Source: Pandoraea eparura (GTDB taxonomy: Bacteria > Pseudomonadota > Gammaproteobacteria > Burkholderiales > Burkholderiaceae). Taken from it: a stretch of DNA of 64,000 nucleotides. Both the position numbers and the translations under genes were made by a program. The DNA is taken from contig NZ_CABPSH010000001.1 in NCBI RefSeq assembly GCF_902459725.1, forward strand, positions 806,001-870,000. The letters run 5' to 3'. Below, in pieces: positions 43,505 to 52,317 of this stretch. The notes under the pieces were generated by a model. The model did no database searches. It was not told the origin of the DNA and saw only the letters and a program-made list of their open reading frames with translations. Within the stretch, counting starts at the first letter, position 1; the number at the start of each line of letters is the position of its first letter.

Positions 43505-43533
43505 ATTATACAGACTTTCCCCTTTTGCGTCAA
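43505..43533 (-). promoter_or_regulatory. Strong sigma-70 promoter of rplU-rpmA
   Basis: TTGACG (plus positions 43528-43533) and TATAAT (43505-43510) on the minus strand are exactly 17 bases apart, 11 of 12 consensus bases. Transcription would start near 43498, leaving a leader of about 143 bases before L21, long enough for ribosomal-protein feedback structure. Confidence 0.85.
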
Positions 43534-43593
43534 AGACTTCCGTGAAACCTGTCAATCCGCGGGGCTGGCGCCCGAAAGTCACCGTGCCCACTA

Positions 43594-43599
43594 TATAAT
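43594..43599 (+). promoter_or_regulatory. Possible -10 of ispB
   Basis: TATAAT on the plus strand would place the start of transcription near 43606. The -35 position (about 43571-43576) is poor. If real, it excludes the TTG at 43600 and supports the TTG at 43633 as the ispB start. Confidence 0.45.
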
Positions 43600-43632
43600 T
43601 TGGGGCGAATTTTTCCTCACCCGAGCCTTGTC

Positions 43633-44613
43633 TTGACTGCTTCGACTTCTCCCCAGAACGTACTGGCCGCCATCGCCGACGACATGCGTGCCGTCGACCA
43701 GCTTATCCGCCACCGGCTGGCCTCCGAGGTGGTCCTGATTAATCAGATCTCGGAATACATCATCAATTCGGGCGGTAAACGGCTGCGTCCGGCGTTGTTG
43801 CTGCTCGTGTCCGGTGCGCTCGGCGTGACCTCGCCGCATCGCTTCGAACTGGCAGCGGTCATCGAGTTCATTCACACATCGACGCTGCTTCACGACGACG
43901 TCGTCGACGAATCCGACCTGCGCCGCGGCAAGCAAACGGCGAACGCACTGTTCGGCAACGCGGCATCGGTGCTGGTGGGCGACTTCCTGTATTCGCGCTC
44001 CTTCGAGATGATGGTGAGCGTGGACAACATGCGCGTCATGCAGATTCTGGCGCGCACCACCAACGTGATTGCCGAAGGCGAAGTGCTGCAGTTGCTGAAC
44101 ATGCACGACCCGGACGTCGACGAAGCCCGCTATCTGCAGGTCATTCAATACAAGACGGCCACGCTGTTCGAAGCGGCAACGCAACTCGCCGCCGTGCTCG
44201 CCAACGCCGATGCACAAACCGAAGCGGCCGTGCGCGAATACGGTGGGCGTCTCGGCACGGCATTCCAGTTGATGGACGATTGGCTCGACTACGCCGGCGA
44301 CACCGACGCGATGGGCAAGAACGCGGGCGACGATCTGCGCGAGGGCAAGCCGACGCTGCCGCTGATTCATGTGCTGCAACATGGCACCGACGCGGAACGC
44401 GCACTCGTGCGCGAAGCCATCGAGAACGGCGGCACCGACAAGTTCGATCCGATCCTCGCCGCGATCACGCGCACCGGCGCGCTCGATTACACGCTCGCAC
44501 GCGCCAAAGAAGAAGCGGATGCTGCCGCACAAATTATTTCTACGCTCCCCTCTTCCCATTACAAAAATAGCCTGCTAGAATTATGTTCTTACTCGATAGC
44601 GCGACGCACTTAA
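43633..44613 (+). CDS. ispB: Octaprenyl diphosphate synthase
   Basis: It makes the isoprenoid side chain of ubiquinone from farnesyl diphosphate and IPP. The 326-residue protein has both Asp-rich prenyltransferase motifs: LLHDDVVDESDLRRG (first) and QLMDDWLDYAGDTD (second), with GGKRLRPALLLL upstream. The start appears to be TTG (43633, reading TASTSPQNVLAAIADDMRAVDQ); no ATG is in frame before the conserved part. A TTG at 43600 is less likely because a TATAAT lies just before it. It is divergent from rplU, a common arrangement. Confidence 0.93.
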   Translation: MTASTSPQNVLAAIADDMRAVDQLIRHRLASEVVLINQISEYIINSGGKRLRPALLLLVSGALGVTSPHRFELAAVIEFIHTSTLLHDDVVDESDLRRGKQTANALFGNAASVLVGDFLYSRSFEMMVSVDNMRVMQILARTTNVIAEGEVLQLLNMHDPDVDEARYLQVIQYKTATLFEAATQLAAVLANADAQTEAAVREYGGRLGTAFQLMDDWLDYAGDTDAMGKNAGDDLREGKPTLPLIHVLQHGTDAERALVREAIENGGTDKFDPILAAITRTGALDYTLARAKEEADAAAQIISTLPSSHYKNSLLELCSYSIARRT

Positions 44614-44636
44614 CGGCGAAGTAGCAGTATCGAAGC

Positions 44637-44713
44637 GGGGTGTAGCTTAGCCTGGTAGAGCGCTACGTTCGGGACGTAGAGGCCGGAGGTTCGAATCCTC
44701 TCACCCCGACCAG
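44637..44713 (+). tRNA. tRNA-Pro(CGG)
   Basis: The acceptor arms CGGGGTG and CACCCCG pair and are followed by the encoded ACCA end. The anticodon stem CTACG/CGTAG encloses the loop TTCGGGA, so the anticodon is CGG (reads CCG proline codons). The T-arm is GGAGG-TTCGAAT-CCTCT. It begins 23 bases after ispB and may be processed from the same transcript. Confidence 0.97.
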
Positions 44714-44720
44714 GATTACC

Positions 44721-44773
44721 TTTGCTTACGAGCAAAGCAAAAAAACCGCCGGACGCGTCCGGCGGTTTTTTTA
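44721..44773 (+). terminator. Double hairpin terminator after tRNA-Pro
   Basis: CTTTGCT-TACG-AGCAAAG (44721-44738) is followed by a gapless 34-base palindrome. In it AAACCGCCGGACG pairs with CGTCCGGCGGTTT, flanked by A7 before and T7 after (44740-44773). The second is a textbook bidirectional intrinsic terminator. Confidence 0.9.
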
Positions 44774-44966
44774 TGCCTGCTGCAAATGCAGATGGGTGCC
44801 GATCTCGATGCGCCGACGCGTCAACAACGTTGCGCGAATGGCTTGGCGTCCAACACATACGCGCCGGTACCGCTCACCCCGCAACCCGCTCGGACGACGC
44901 CCGCATCCCCTCTGCTATAGTGGCAACTCATTGCCACCCGCTCGCGCCACTCGCGCGCCCAAACGC

Positions 44967-46259
44967 TTGGAAGCCTTGCCCTTGTGGGCGCAGATTTGCG
45001 CCGTCGCCCTCCTGATCGTCTGCTCGGGATTCTTCTCCATTTCCGAAACGAGCATGATGGCGCTCAACCGCCATCGCCTGAAGCACCTGGTCAGGATGAA
45101 CGTGCACGGCGCCAGTGCGACGCAGGGGCTGCTCTCTCGCACCGAAGCCCTGCTCTCGACGATTCTCGTCGGCAACAACGTCATCAATACCGTCGTGCCC
45201 GTGCTCACCACGTCGATCGCGGTGCGCTACTTCGGTAACGATGCCATTACGCTATCGGTCGCGACAGCACTCATTGCGCTGCTCATCATCATCTTTGCCG
45301 AGATCGGCCCGAAGATTGTCGGTGCAACGTATCCTGAACGCATCGCACTGCCGGCGAGCACGCTACTCAAACCGATCGTGACGGTGGCCGCGCCATTGGT
45401 CTGGGTGCTCAACGGCTTCGTGCGCGGCATGCTGCGCGTGCTGCGCATCGACACGCGCCGCGCGGCGAGCGAAGCACGCCTCACGACGGAAGAACTGCGC
45501 ACCATCGTGCTCGAAGCCGGCAACTACATGCCGACCAAGCCGCGCAGCGTGTTGCTCAATCTGCTCGATCTCGAAAACATCGCGGTCGATGACGTGATGG
45601 TGCCGCGCGCACGCATCGAGGCGCTCGACATCTCGGCGCCGCTCGACACGATCCTCTCGCAGCTCGCGACCTGCTATCACAACAAGCTGCCGGTCTACGA
45701 CGGCGACATCGACCGCGTCATCGGTATTTTGCCGGTGCGCCGCACGTTGGCCGCCCTGCAGCACCCGGACGATCTCTCGGCCGATACGCTGCGCGCATTG
45801 CTCGTCGAACCGTACTTCATCCCGAGCGACACGCCCGCGTTGCGCCAATTGCAGTATTTCCAGGAGAACCACCGGCGCGTGGGTCTGGTCGTCAACGAAT
45901 ACGGCGAAGTCGAAGGACTGCTGACCACCGAGGACATCATCGAGGAGCTCATCGGCGAGTTCACGACCAGCATGCCGGGCACGGGAGGCAGCCGCTCGGG
46001 CTGGACGTCGGACGACGATTGCCTGGTCAGCGGTGGCGTGGGGCTGCGCGACCTGAACCGCCGGCTGAACCTGCATCTGCCGACGGATGGCCCGAAGACG
46101 CTCAACGGGCTGATCCTCGAAGTGCTGCGCGAGATTCCCGAAGCGGCCGTCAGCCTCGAGATCAGCGGCGTTCGCATGGAAATCGTGCAAATCGACAATC
46201 AGGCAATCAAGATGGTGCGTCTGTTCAAGCCGGGCACGCGAACGCCGTCGCAGGATTGA
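44967..46259 (+). CDS. CNNM/CorC-type transporter with CBS pair
   Basis: The 430-residue protein has an N-terminal DUF21 domain with about four membrane helices (WAQICAVALLIVCSGFFSISETSMMALNRHRLKHL first). A CBS pair (about 200-330: MVPRARIEALDIS, LPVYDGDIDRVIGILPVRRT, LVVNEYGEVEGLLTTEDIIEELIGE) and a C-terminal CorC/HlyC domain follow. Members are implicated in Mg2+/Co2+ efflux or tolerance. The start is uncertain: TTG at 44967 (LEALPLWAQ) fits the family start, and TATAGT at 44917-44922 could be its -10. The previous methionine is inside tRNA-proximal non-coding sequence. Confidence 0.88.
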   Translation: MEALPLWAQICAVALLIVCSGFFSISETSMMALNRHRLKHLVRMNVHGASATQGLLSRTEALLSTILVGNNVINTVVPVLTTSIAVRYFGNDAITLSVATALIALLIIIFAEIGPKIVGATYPERIALPASTLLKPIVTVAAPLVWVLNGFVRGMLRVLRIDTRRAASEARLTTEELRTIVLEAGNYMPTKPRSVLLNLLDLENIAVDDVMVPRARIEALDISAPLDTILSQLATCYHNKLPVYDGDIDRVIGILPVRRTLAALQHPDDLSADTLRALLVEPYFIPSDTPALRQLQYFQENHRRVGLVVNEYGEVEGLLTTEDIIEELIGEFTTSMPGTGGSRSGWTSDDDCLVSGGVGLRDLNRRLNLHLPTDGPKTLNGLILEVLREIPEAAVSLEISGVRMEIVQIDNQAIKMVRLFKPGTRTPSQD

Positions 46260-46372
46260 GCCGTCCCCGTTCACTGCACGTGACACCCGCCCATTTTTCG
46301 GGCAATTCCGATTGAGCCGCCCCAGGGTTTTGACGAGACTGACGTTTCACGCAGCACTCGCCAGGCCCTGTC

Positions 46373-47569
46373 ATGTCATTTCATTTTTCCCAATCCGAGA
46401 GCGCGGCAGCCGCAGCCGAACCCTTAGCCGACGGGTCGCGCGCCTCGCGCGACGCCACGACGCCCTTGCAGTTTCTCGAACAGCGGCTGGGCGAGGCGGT
46501 TCGGGCAGGCGCGTCCGATGTGCACTTCGAACCGATGGCACAACGCTTTCGCATTCGGCTGCGGATCGACGGCCATCTGTACGAGCACTGCGATGTGCCC
46601 TTGCCGTGGCGCGACATGCTCGTCTCGCGCCTCAAGGTGCTCGCCAATCTGGATATCGCCCAGAAGCGCCTGCCGCAGGACGGACGCATGGTGTGGCGCG
46701 ACGCGGGCGAGCCCGTGGAGTGCCGCGTCAGTGCGATGCCGACGCTACACGGCGAGAAGCTTGTGGTGCGCTTGCTCGACGGCGCAAAGGTTCCACTCTC
46801 GCTCGAAGGTCTTGGCTACACGCCGAAGCAATACCTAGCGCTCACGCGCGCCATTGCCCGGCCCCACGGCATGATCCTGCTGACCGGACCGACAGGCAGC
46901 GGCAAGACCGTCTCGCTCTACAGTTGCCTGCGACGGCTCAACGACACGTCGCGCAATATCGTCACCATCGAAGACCCGGTGGAAATCCGTCTGCCGGGTG
47001 TCACGCAGGTCAATCTCAACGAGCGCGCGGGGCTCGACTTCGCGACCGCCTTGCGCGCGTTTCTCCGACAGGATCCGGACGTACTCGTCGTCGGTGAGAT
47101 TCGCGATGCGCAAACCGCCGGGATCGCCGTGCAGGCGGCTCAGACCGGACACCTCGTTTTCGCGACCGTGCATGCGAACGATGCGACGAGCACCCTCGCA
47201 CGCTTGTTCGATCTCGGTGTCGCACCGTTCAATCTCTCGTCGACGTTGCTGCTCATCAGCGCACAGCGCTTGCTCAGGCGTCGATGTCCGGCGGGTTGCG
47301 AACCCGGTCGTGCGCCAGGGAACATTGCCCGGGCCGAACACCCGTGCATGCGCTGTCATGGCACCGGTTTCGCCGGGCGCATCGGCGCATTCCAGGTGAT
47401 GCCGATCAGTGCGACACAGGCGACCAACATTGCGCAGGCACGCAGTCCGCACGAACTCGCGACGCAAGCCCAGCGCGAAGGCGTGATGACGTTGCGAGAA
47501 GCCGGGCTCTGGCATTGCGCCGCGGGCACCGTCAGCGAGGAGGATGTCGATGCGACAACGCCCGCTTGA
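46373..47569 (+). CDS. PilB/GspE-type secretion ATPase, short form
   Basis: It is a hexameric traffic ATPase predicted to power type IV pilus or type II secretion pseudopilus assembly. The 398-residue protein starts almost at the N2 domain (ASDVHFEPMAQRFRIRLRIDGHLYEH). It then has Walker A (LTGPTGSGKTVSLY), the Asp box EDPVEIRLPGVTQV, Walker B (VLVVGEIRDAQTA) and a four-Cys zinc site (RCPAGC and CMRCHGTG). The usual N1 domain of PilB (about 150 residues) is missing, so it resembles the short GspE-like forms. It is first in a pilB-pilC-pilD-like run. Confidence 0.88.
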   Translation: MSFHFSQSESAAAAAEPLADGSRASRDATTPLQFLEQRLGEAVRAGASDVHFEPMAQRFRIRLRIDGHLYEHCDVPLPWRDMLVSRLKVLANLDIAQKRLPQDGRMVWRDAGEPVECRVSAMPTLHGEKLVVRLLDGAKVPLSLEGLGYTPKQYLALTRAIARPHGMILLTGPTGSGKTVSLYSCLRRLNDTSRNIVTIEDPVEIRLPGVTQVNLNERAGLDFATALRAFLRQDPDVLVVGEIRDAQTAGIAVQAAQTGHLVFATVHANDATSTLARLFDLGVAPFNLSSTLLLISAQRLLRRRCPAGCEPGRAPGNIARAEHPCMRCHGTGFAGRIGAFQVMPISATQATNIAQARSPHELATQAQREGVMTLREAGLWHCAAGTVSEEDVDATTPA

Positions 47570-47686
47570 CCGCCGCAGGCCGCATGCCTGGCACAACGCG
47601 TCGCTTGCCTTGGCATACACCGGGCACATTGCGGCGGTGCGCTCACTGCCACCCGTGCCATGCGCCGCATCGCGACGAGGTGACCC

Positions 47687-48907
47687 ATGCCACCGATGAT
47701 GCAACCCCGCCGCTGGCACTGGCAAGGTCAGGACGCCGACGGGCGATACCGGCGCGGCGAGGTCATCGCGCACGGTGAAGCCGCCGCGCGTCTGCTGCTG
47801 CGTGGCCAACGCCTGTCGGTCACGCATCTGCGCCCGGGGCGCCGATATACCCCAGTGGGGCGTGTCGGATCCGCCGATGCCACCGACCTCGTCCGGCGCC
47901 TGGCCACCTTGCTCGGGGCCGGTGTGCCGCTCACATCAGCCCTCGACGTCCTCGCACGTGGCGCGCATACGCGAGGACTCAAGCGGCTCGCATCCGACAT
48001 CGGCCTGGACGTCGGGCGAGGGCATCCGTTGGCGCAGGCCATGGCGCGGGCCAGCCGCCGTTTCAGCGCCATTGACTGCCAGTTGATTGCCGCGGCGGAA
48101 CTGAGCGGTCAGCTCGGCCCAACGCTGGCGCGGCTGAGCACACAATACGATCACACACGCAGTGTGCGAGAGAAGCTCCAGCGCGCGCTCGCCTATCCGT
48201 TGACGGTGCTGGGCGTCGCGTTGGCCGTCGTGATCGCGCTCCTCCAATGGGTGATCCCCGAGTTCGAGCGTCTGTTCGCCAGCGCCGCCGGAGGCGGCAT
48301 ACCGCTGCCGATGCTCACACGATGGCTCATCGACATCTCACGCGCATCGCTGACAAGCGGGCCGTGGCTGCTGGCCACGCTGGGTGCCGCGGGGCTCGTC
48401 ATCGCGGCGACTTTGCGCCGCAGCACGCGAATGCGACGGCTTCGCGATCGTCTGTGCTTACGATTGCCGGGCGCCGGCCGTATCCTGCGCATGTTGAGCG
48501 CCGCCCGGTGGGCCAGAACCCTGGGCACGTTGCTCGACGCGGGCGTCGCGCTTCCCGACGCTATGGACGCCGCCGCGAGCGCATGCGGCAACCTCGTCAT
48601 GCAGCGCGCGGCCCACGAGGTTCACCGCGGGGTCGCGCGGGGGATGCGTCTCGCCACCGCGCTCGAGGCCGATGCGCACTGGCCCCTGGTCATCGCGCAA
48701 CTCGCCGTGATCGGGGAGGAATCGGGTACACTCGGGCGCATGCTCAACCAGGCCGCGGGCCTGCTCGACGAAGACGCCTCGCACGCGCTGGTGAGTACCT
48801 GTGCGACGCTGGAACCCATGATGATTACGCTTCTCGGCCTGCTGATCGGCGGCATGGTCCTCGCCATGTACCTGCCGATGTTCCAACTCGGATACGGTGT
48901 CGCATGA
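47687..48907 (+). CDS. PilC/GspF-type inner-membrane platform protein
   Basis: The 406-residue protein has two GspF domains. The first is about 70-190, with LVRRLATLLGAGVPLTSALDVLA and ALAYPLTVLGVALAVVIALLQWVIPEFERLF. The second is about 270-400, with ARTLGTLLDAGVALPDAMDAAA and MITLLGLLIGGMVLAMYLPMFQL. Three membrane helices are expected. It forms the base of the pilus/pseudopilus machine and partners with the ATPase upstream. Its stop overlaps the pilD-like start by four bases (ATGA). Confidence 0.92.
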   Translation: MPPMMQPRRWHWQGQDADGRYRRGEVIAHGEAAARLLLRGQRLSVTHLRPGRRYTPVGRVGSADATDLVRRLATLLGAGVPLTSALDVLARGAHTRGLKRLASDIGLDVGRGHPLAQAMARASRRFSAIDCQLIAAAELSGQLGPTLARLSTQYDHTRSVREKLQRALAYPLTVLGVALAVVIALLQWVIPEFERLFASAAGGGIPLPMLTRWLIDISRASLTSGPWLLATLGAAGLVIAATLRRSTRMRRLRDRLCLRLPGAGRILRMLSAARWARTLGTLLDAGVALPDAMDAAASACGNLVMQRAAHEVHRGVARGMRLATALEADAHWPLVIAQLAVIGEESGTLGRMLNQAAGLLDEDASHALVSTCATLEPMMITLLGLLIGGMVLAMYLPMFQLGYGVA

Positions 48908-49899
48908 ATGGCATAAGCGGTTACGCAGCGCTGCTGCCGATCGATTGGCTAGCGCAACTGGAACCTCACTGGCGCTTCGCGCTGTTCGCTGCATTGGGCG
49001 TCGTCGCCGGACTTGGGCTCGATGTCGTCGTCCGACGCGTGCCCGCTGCGATCGAACGGGCGTGGCTCGAAGAGATGCAGGCTGTCGACGCCGCGAACCC
49101 GTCGCCGCTGCACGCCCCCGTGTCTCAGGCCGCCCCACCCGGCGCGCCATTGGTGCTGGCTGGGCCGCTCGCCATTGCATCCGGCCCATCACTGGCCGCT
49201 TCGCCTGCCGCTTCGCCTGCCGCATCACCTGCCACATCACCCGCGGCATCACCCGCTGCATCACCCGCCGCGTTGCCTAATGCATCTCCCGCCGCGTCGC
49301 CCGCCCCTTCAGCAACGCCGTCACGGCCCCCGCTAGCCAACACCGCTCGGCCGCGCCGCTGGCAGCTATCTCTGCTCAGCGGCGTGCTGAGCGTCGCCGT
49401 CGCGTGGCGCCTCGGTCCAACCTGGCAGAGCCTCGGCGCACTCGGCCTCGTCTGGACGCTCATCGCGCTCGCATACATCGACCACGACACACAGCTCCTG
49501 CCCGACATCCTGACGCTGCCGCTGCTGTGGGCCGGCCTGCTGTGCAACCTCGGGCACTGGTTCGCAACACTCCCGGCCGCGGTCATCGGGGCCGCGGCAG
49601 GCTATCTGAGCCTGTGGGCGCTGTATTGGGTTTACTGGTGGCTACGTCGTCGCGAAGGCATGGGCTTCGGCGACTTCAAGCTCTACGCGGCGCTGGGCGC
49701 CTGGTTCGGCTGGACCGCGCTGCTCCAGATCCTGCTGCTGGCGTGCCTGCTCGCCATCGTGATCGCCGGCAGCGCATGGCTCATTGGACGACTGCGCAGC
49801 GACCAAATGTTTCCTTTCGGCGCGTTTCTCGCTGCAGCAGGCATCGCCACGCTGTTCGGCGGCAACGGTCTGATGATCTGGATTGGAGGAACGCCATGA
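48904..49899 (+). CDS. Prepilin peptidase (A24), zinc/methylase motif replaced by repeats
   Basis: It is a predicted aspartic leader peptidase for type IV prepilins. The 331-residue protein keeps both peptidase Asp motifs: [22 protein letters not shown] (Asp193/Asp195 region) and [20 protein letters not shown] (GxGD, Asp257). But the N-terminal part that in PilD contains two Cys-x2-Cys pairs and the methylase site has no such cysteines (the only Cys are 214 and one in a later helix). Residues about 65-148 are instead Ala/Pro/Ser-rich, mostly Ser-Pro-Ala-Ala repeats. It may cleave but not N-methylate. It overlaps coaE by four bases. Confidence 0.85.
   Translation: MNGISGYAALLPIDWLAQLEPHWRFALFAALGVVAGLGLDVVVRRVPAAIERAWLEEMQAVDAANPSPLHAPVSQAAPPGAPLVLAGPLAIASGPSLAASPAASPAASPATSPAASPAASPAALPNASPAASPAPSATPSRPPLANTARPRRWQLSLLSGVLSVAVAWRLGPTWQSLGALGLVWTLIALAYIDHDTQLLPDILTLPLLWAGLLCNLGHWFATLPAAVIGAAAGYLSLWALYWVYWWLRRREGMGFGDFKLYAALGAWFGWTALLQILLLACLLAIVIAGSAWLIGRLRSDQMFPFGAFLAAAGIATLFGGNGLMIWIGGTP
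49190..49320 (+). repeat. 12-bp coding repeats (Ser-Pro-Ala-Ala) in the pilD-like gene
   Basis: Degenerate 12-base units around TCACCCGCCGCA encode the (S-P-A-A) run, about ten copies with drift (including Ser-Pro-Ala-Thr and Leu-Pro-Asn-Ala). The unit keeps the frame. Confidence 0.8.
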
Positions 49900-50510
49900 C
49901 TTACGCCATCGGCCTGACCGGCGGCATCGGCAGCGGCAAGACGACCGTCGCCAACCTGTTCGCCACGCACGGTATCGCCATCATCGACACCGATGCCATC
50001 GCGCACGGCATCACCGCCCCGGGCGGCGCGGCCATGCCCGCAATCCGGCGCGAGTTCGGCGACGCATTTGTCGCCCCGGACGGCTCGCTCGACCGTGCGC
50101 GCATGCGCGAAGCCGTCTTCTCGAACGACGCCGCCAAGGCGCGTCTGGAGGCCATTACCCATCCGCTGATTCGCACGGAGTGCGAGCGTGCCGCCAGTGA
50201 AGCCCAAGGGCCCTATCTGATTTTCGTTGTGCCCCTGCTGGTGGAATCCGGTCGGTGGCGCGAACGCGTGCAACGCGTGCTGGTCGTCGACTGCACCGAG
50301 CAGACGCAGATCGCGCGCGTCATGTCCCGCAACGGCTTCACACGCGACCAGGTGCTGGCGATCATGGCGCGGCAGGCGAGCCGGGAACAACGGCTTGCCG
50401 CGGCGGACGACGTCATCGACAACGACGCCCAGCATGCCTCGCTCGCCCCGCAGGTCGACCGTTTGCACGCCGCGTATCTGAAGCTCGCGGCGCAGGCAGA
50501 AGGTCGTTGA
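49896..50510 (+). CDS. coaE: Dephospho-CoA kinase
   Basis: It phosphorylates dephospho-CoA in the last step of CoA synthesis. The 204-residue protein has the P-loop [39 protein letters not shown] and the arginine-rich lid [24 protein letters not shown]. It starts with ATG overlapping the pilD-like stop, with GGAGGA six bases before. The pilD-coaE order is the usual one in proteobacteria. Confidence 0.97.
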   Translation: MTYAIGLTGGIGSGKTTVANLFATHGIAIIDTDAIAHGITAPGGAAMPAIRREFGDAFVAPDGSLDRARMREAVFSNDAAKARLEAITHPLIRTECERAASEAQGPYLIFVVPLLVESGRWRERVQRVLVVDCTEQTQIARVMSRNGFTRDQVLAIMARQASREQRLAAADDVIDNDAQHASLAPQVDRLHAAYLKLAAQAEGR

Positions 50511-50650
50511 TCGATGTTGGCGGGTGCGTGGACGGCGTCGCGCGCACGCGCCACCGTCGATTGAGCGACCACTCGCGTTGCGCCTCGACAGATTCCGGCA
50601 TTAGAATGTCGCCATTACGCTGAAAAGCGCCAACTTCTGGGCCAACGCGC

Positions 50651-51406
50651 TTGATCCTGTACGAATATCCGCTCAACGAACGCATTCGCACGCTGCTTCG
50701 GCTGGAAGAGCTGTTCGGGCGCTTTGCCTTTTTCGTCGGGCAGGATCAGCCGCTCGATCACCACGCGGCGCTGATCACGATGTTCGAGATTGCCGACATC
50801 GCCGGACGCACCGATCTGAAGAACGAACTGGTCAAGGAACTCGACCGGCAGCGTCAGACGTTGACGACCTATCGCGGCAATCCCGATATCGCCTCCGACG
50901 CACTCGAACAATTCATCGGCGAAGTCGAGCTGGCGATCGCGAATCTCAACCAGATTCCCGGCAAGCCCGGCCAGCATCTGAACGACAACGAATGGCTTGC
51001 GAGCATTCGCAGTCGCTCAGTGATCCCGGGCGGCACGTGCCGCTTCGACCTGCCGTCGTATTACGCCTGGCGCCACAACGATGCCGAGCAACGCCGCCAG
51101 GACATCGACAAGTGGATCGGCCCGCTGTTTCCGATACGCGACGCCCTCGGCATCGTGCTGGGGCTAGCCCGCGAGTCGGGTCACGCCAGCAAGGCCATGG
51201 CGCAGCAAGGCAGCTACCAGCAGATGCTGACCGGCCGCGTCTATCAGCTCATGCAGGTGCGCGTGGCGCCCGAACTGCGCGTGATTCCCGAGGCCAGCGC
51301 CAACAAGTACATGCTGTGGGTGCGCTTTACGACGCAGGACGGCGATCTCAAGCCGCGTCCGGTCGACAGCGACGTGCCGTTCCTGCTCACGCTCTGCAAT
51401 CTCTAA
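50651..51406 (+). CDS. zapD: Z-ring associated protein ZapD
   Basis: It cross-links FtsZ filaments and stabilises the Z ring. The 251-residue protein starts [28 protein letters not shown], typical of ZapD (DUF1342), and contains [26 protein letters not shown] and [24 protein letters not shown]. The start codon is TTG and no ATG is near. It partners with FtsZ at 60 kb. Confidence 0.95.
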   Translation: MILYEYPLNERIRTLLRLEELFGRFAFFVGQDQPLDHHAALITMFEIADIAGRTDLKNELVKELDRQRQTLTTYRGNPDIASDALEQFIGEVELAIANLNQIPGKPGQHLNDNEWLASIRSRSVIPGGTCRFDLPSYYAWRHNDAEQRRQDIDKWIGPLFPIRDALGIVLGLARESGHASKAMAQQGSYQQMLTGRVYQLMQVRVAPELRVIPEASANKYMLWVRFTTQDGDLKPRPVDSDVPFLLTLCNL

Positions 51407-51410
51407 GCCC

Positions 51411-51605
51411 ATGACGACCGTCGTCAACTGCCCGACCTGCGGCAAGCCAGTGGTTTGGGGCCCGCAGGCCAAATTCCGCCCGTTCTGCTCGGAGCGTTGC
51501 AAGCAGATCGACATCGGCGCCTGGGCGGCGGAGAAGTACACCATTCCCGCCGACGCGCCCGAGGATCCCTCGCAAGACGCCCCGCTCGACCCGACACAAC
51601 GCTGA
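51411..51605 (+). CDS. yacG: DNA gyrase inhibitor YacG, zinc-finger protein
   Basis: This small zinc protein binds gyrase and blocks DNA binding in E. coli. The 64-residue protein has the four-Cys site (Cys7, Cys10, Cys26, Cys30: [11 protein letters not shown] and [24 protein letters not shown]) and an acidic tail. It starts five bases after the zapD stop and is surely co-transcribed. Confidence 0.95.
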   Translation: MTTVVNCPTCGKPVVWGPQAKFRPFCSERCKQIDIGAWAAEKYTIPADAPEDPSQDAPLDPTQR

Positions 51606-51664
51606 TGCGCTGATGCCTTGGACGCCCCACGGGGACCACAACGGTTTCGCCCAACGCAAAAAGA

Positions 51665-51688
51665 AAAGGCACCCTCGCGGGTGCCTTT
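51665..51688. terminator. Terminator between yacG and mutT
   Basis: AAAGGCACCC pairs perfectly with GGGTGCCTTT around a four-base loop. A-rich sequence precedes it and a short T-run is in the stem, so it can serve both convergent genes. Confidence 0.8.
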
Positions 51689-51777
51689 CGTACTTCTGGG
51701 CGCGCATCCGAGATGCGTGCCCCCACCGATCGATCAACCTGATCGTCATGAACGTCAGACCGCGCCGCCGACGCACG

Positions 51778-52212
51778 CTATGACTTCGCGGCAATCTCCT
51801 CGGCGAGCCAGCTCAGCGGCGGCAGGGCCGCCGGCAGCAGCGGCTCGACGCTCACCGGCGGACGCTGCCATGCCAGTGCCTGCCCTTCCTTGCCATGCGG
51901 CTCGCCCTGCCATGCGGTGACTTTGCAGAAATGCAGACGCACATAGGCATGGGGGTAATCGTGCTCAAGAACGCGCCACGGCGCGCAGCGCTCCACCGTC
52001 ACGCCCAGTTCCTCGTGCAGCTCACGCGCGAGCGCCGCAGCGACCGACTCGCCAGCCTCCAGCTTGCCGCCCGGGAATTCCCAATAGCCTGCGTACGGCT
52101 TGCCGGCCGGACGCTGCCCCAGGAGCACCGCGCCATCCGCGCGCACCATTACCCCGACGGCCACTTCCGTGATGGCACGCCCGTCAGGCGCATATCGTTT
52201 CGAATCTGTCAT
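51778..52212 (-). CDS. mutT: MutT-type Nudix hydrolase (8-oxo-dGTP sanitising)
   Basis: It is predicted to hydrolyse oxidised nucleotides such as 8-oxo-dGTP and so prevent mutation. The 144-residue protein has a full Nudix box at residues 48-71 (PGGKLEAGESVAA...REL.EELGV) and the surrounding GYWEFPGG typical of MutT. I start at 52212 (MTDSKRYAPDGRAI); AAGG lies upstream. The longer ORF overlaps a region without family similarity. Confidence 0.9.
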   Translation of the reverse strand: MTDSKRYAPDGRAITEVAVGVMVRADGAVLLGQRPAGKPYAGYWEFPGGKLEAGESVAAALARELHEELGVTVERCAPWRVLEHDYPHAYVRLHFCKVTAWQGEPHGKEGQALAWQRPPVSVEPLLPAALPPLSWLAEEIAAKS

Positions 52213-52317
52213 AGTCCTTCGCCATTCCTGCGTCATCTGCGCAACCTGCGCTGCCTGCCGGTTTCTCGGTCGTGCGGGGCGTAACCCATGCGCCATGGCA
52301 CACCGCTCGCCAGCACA

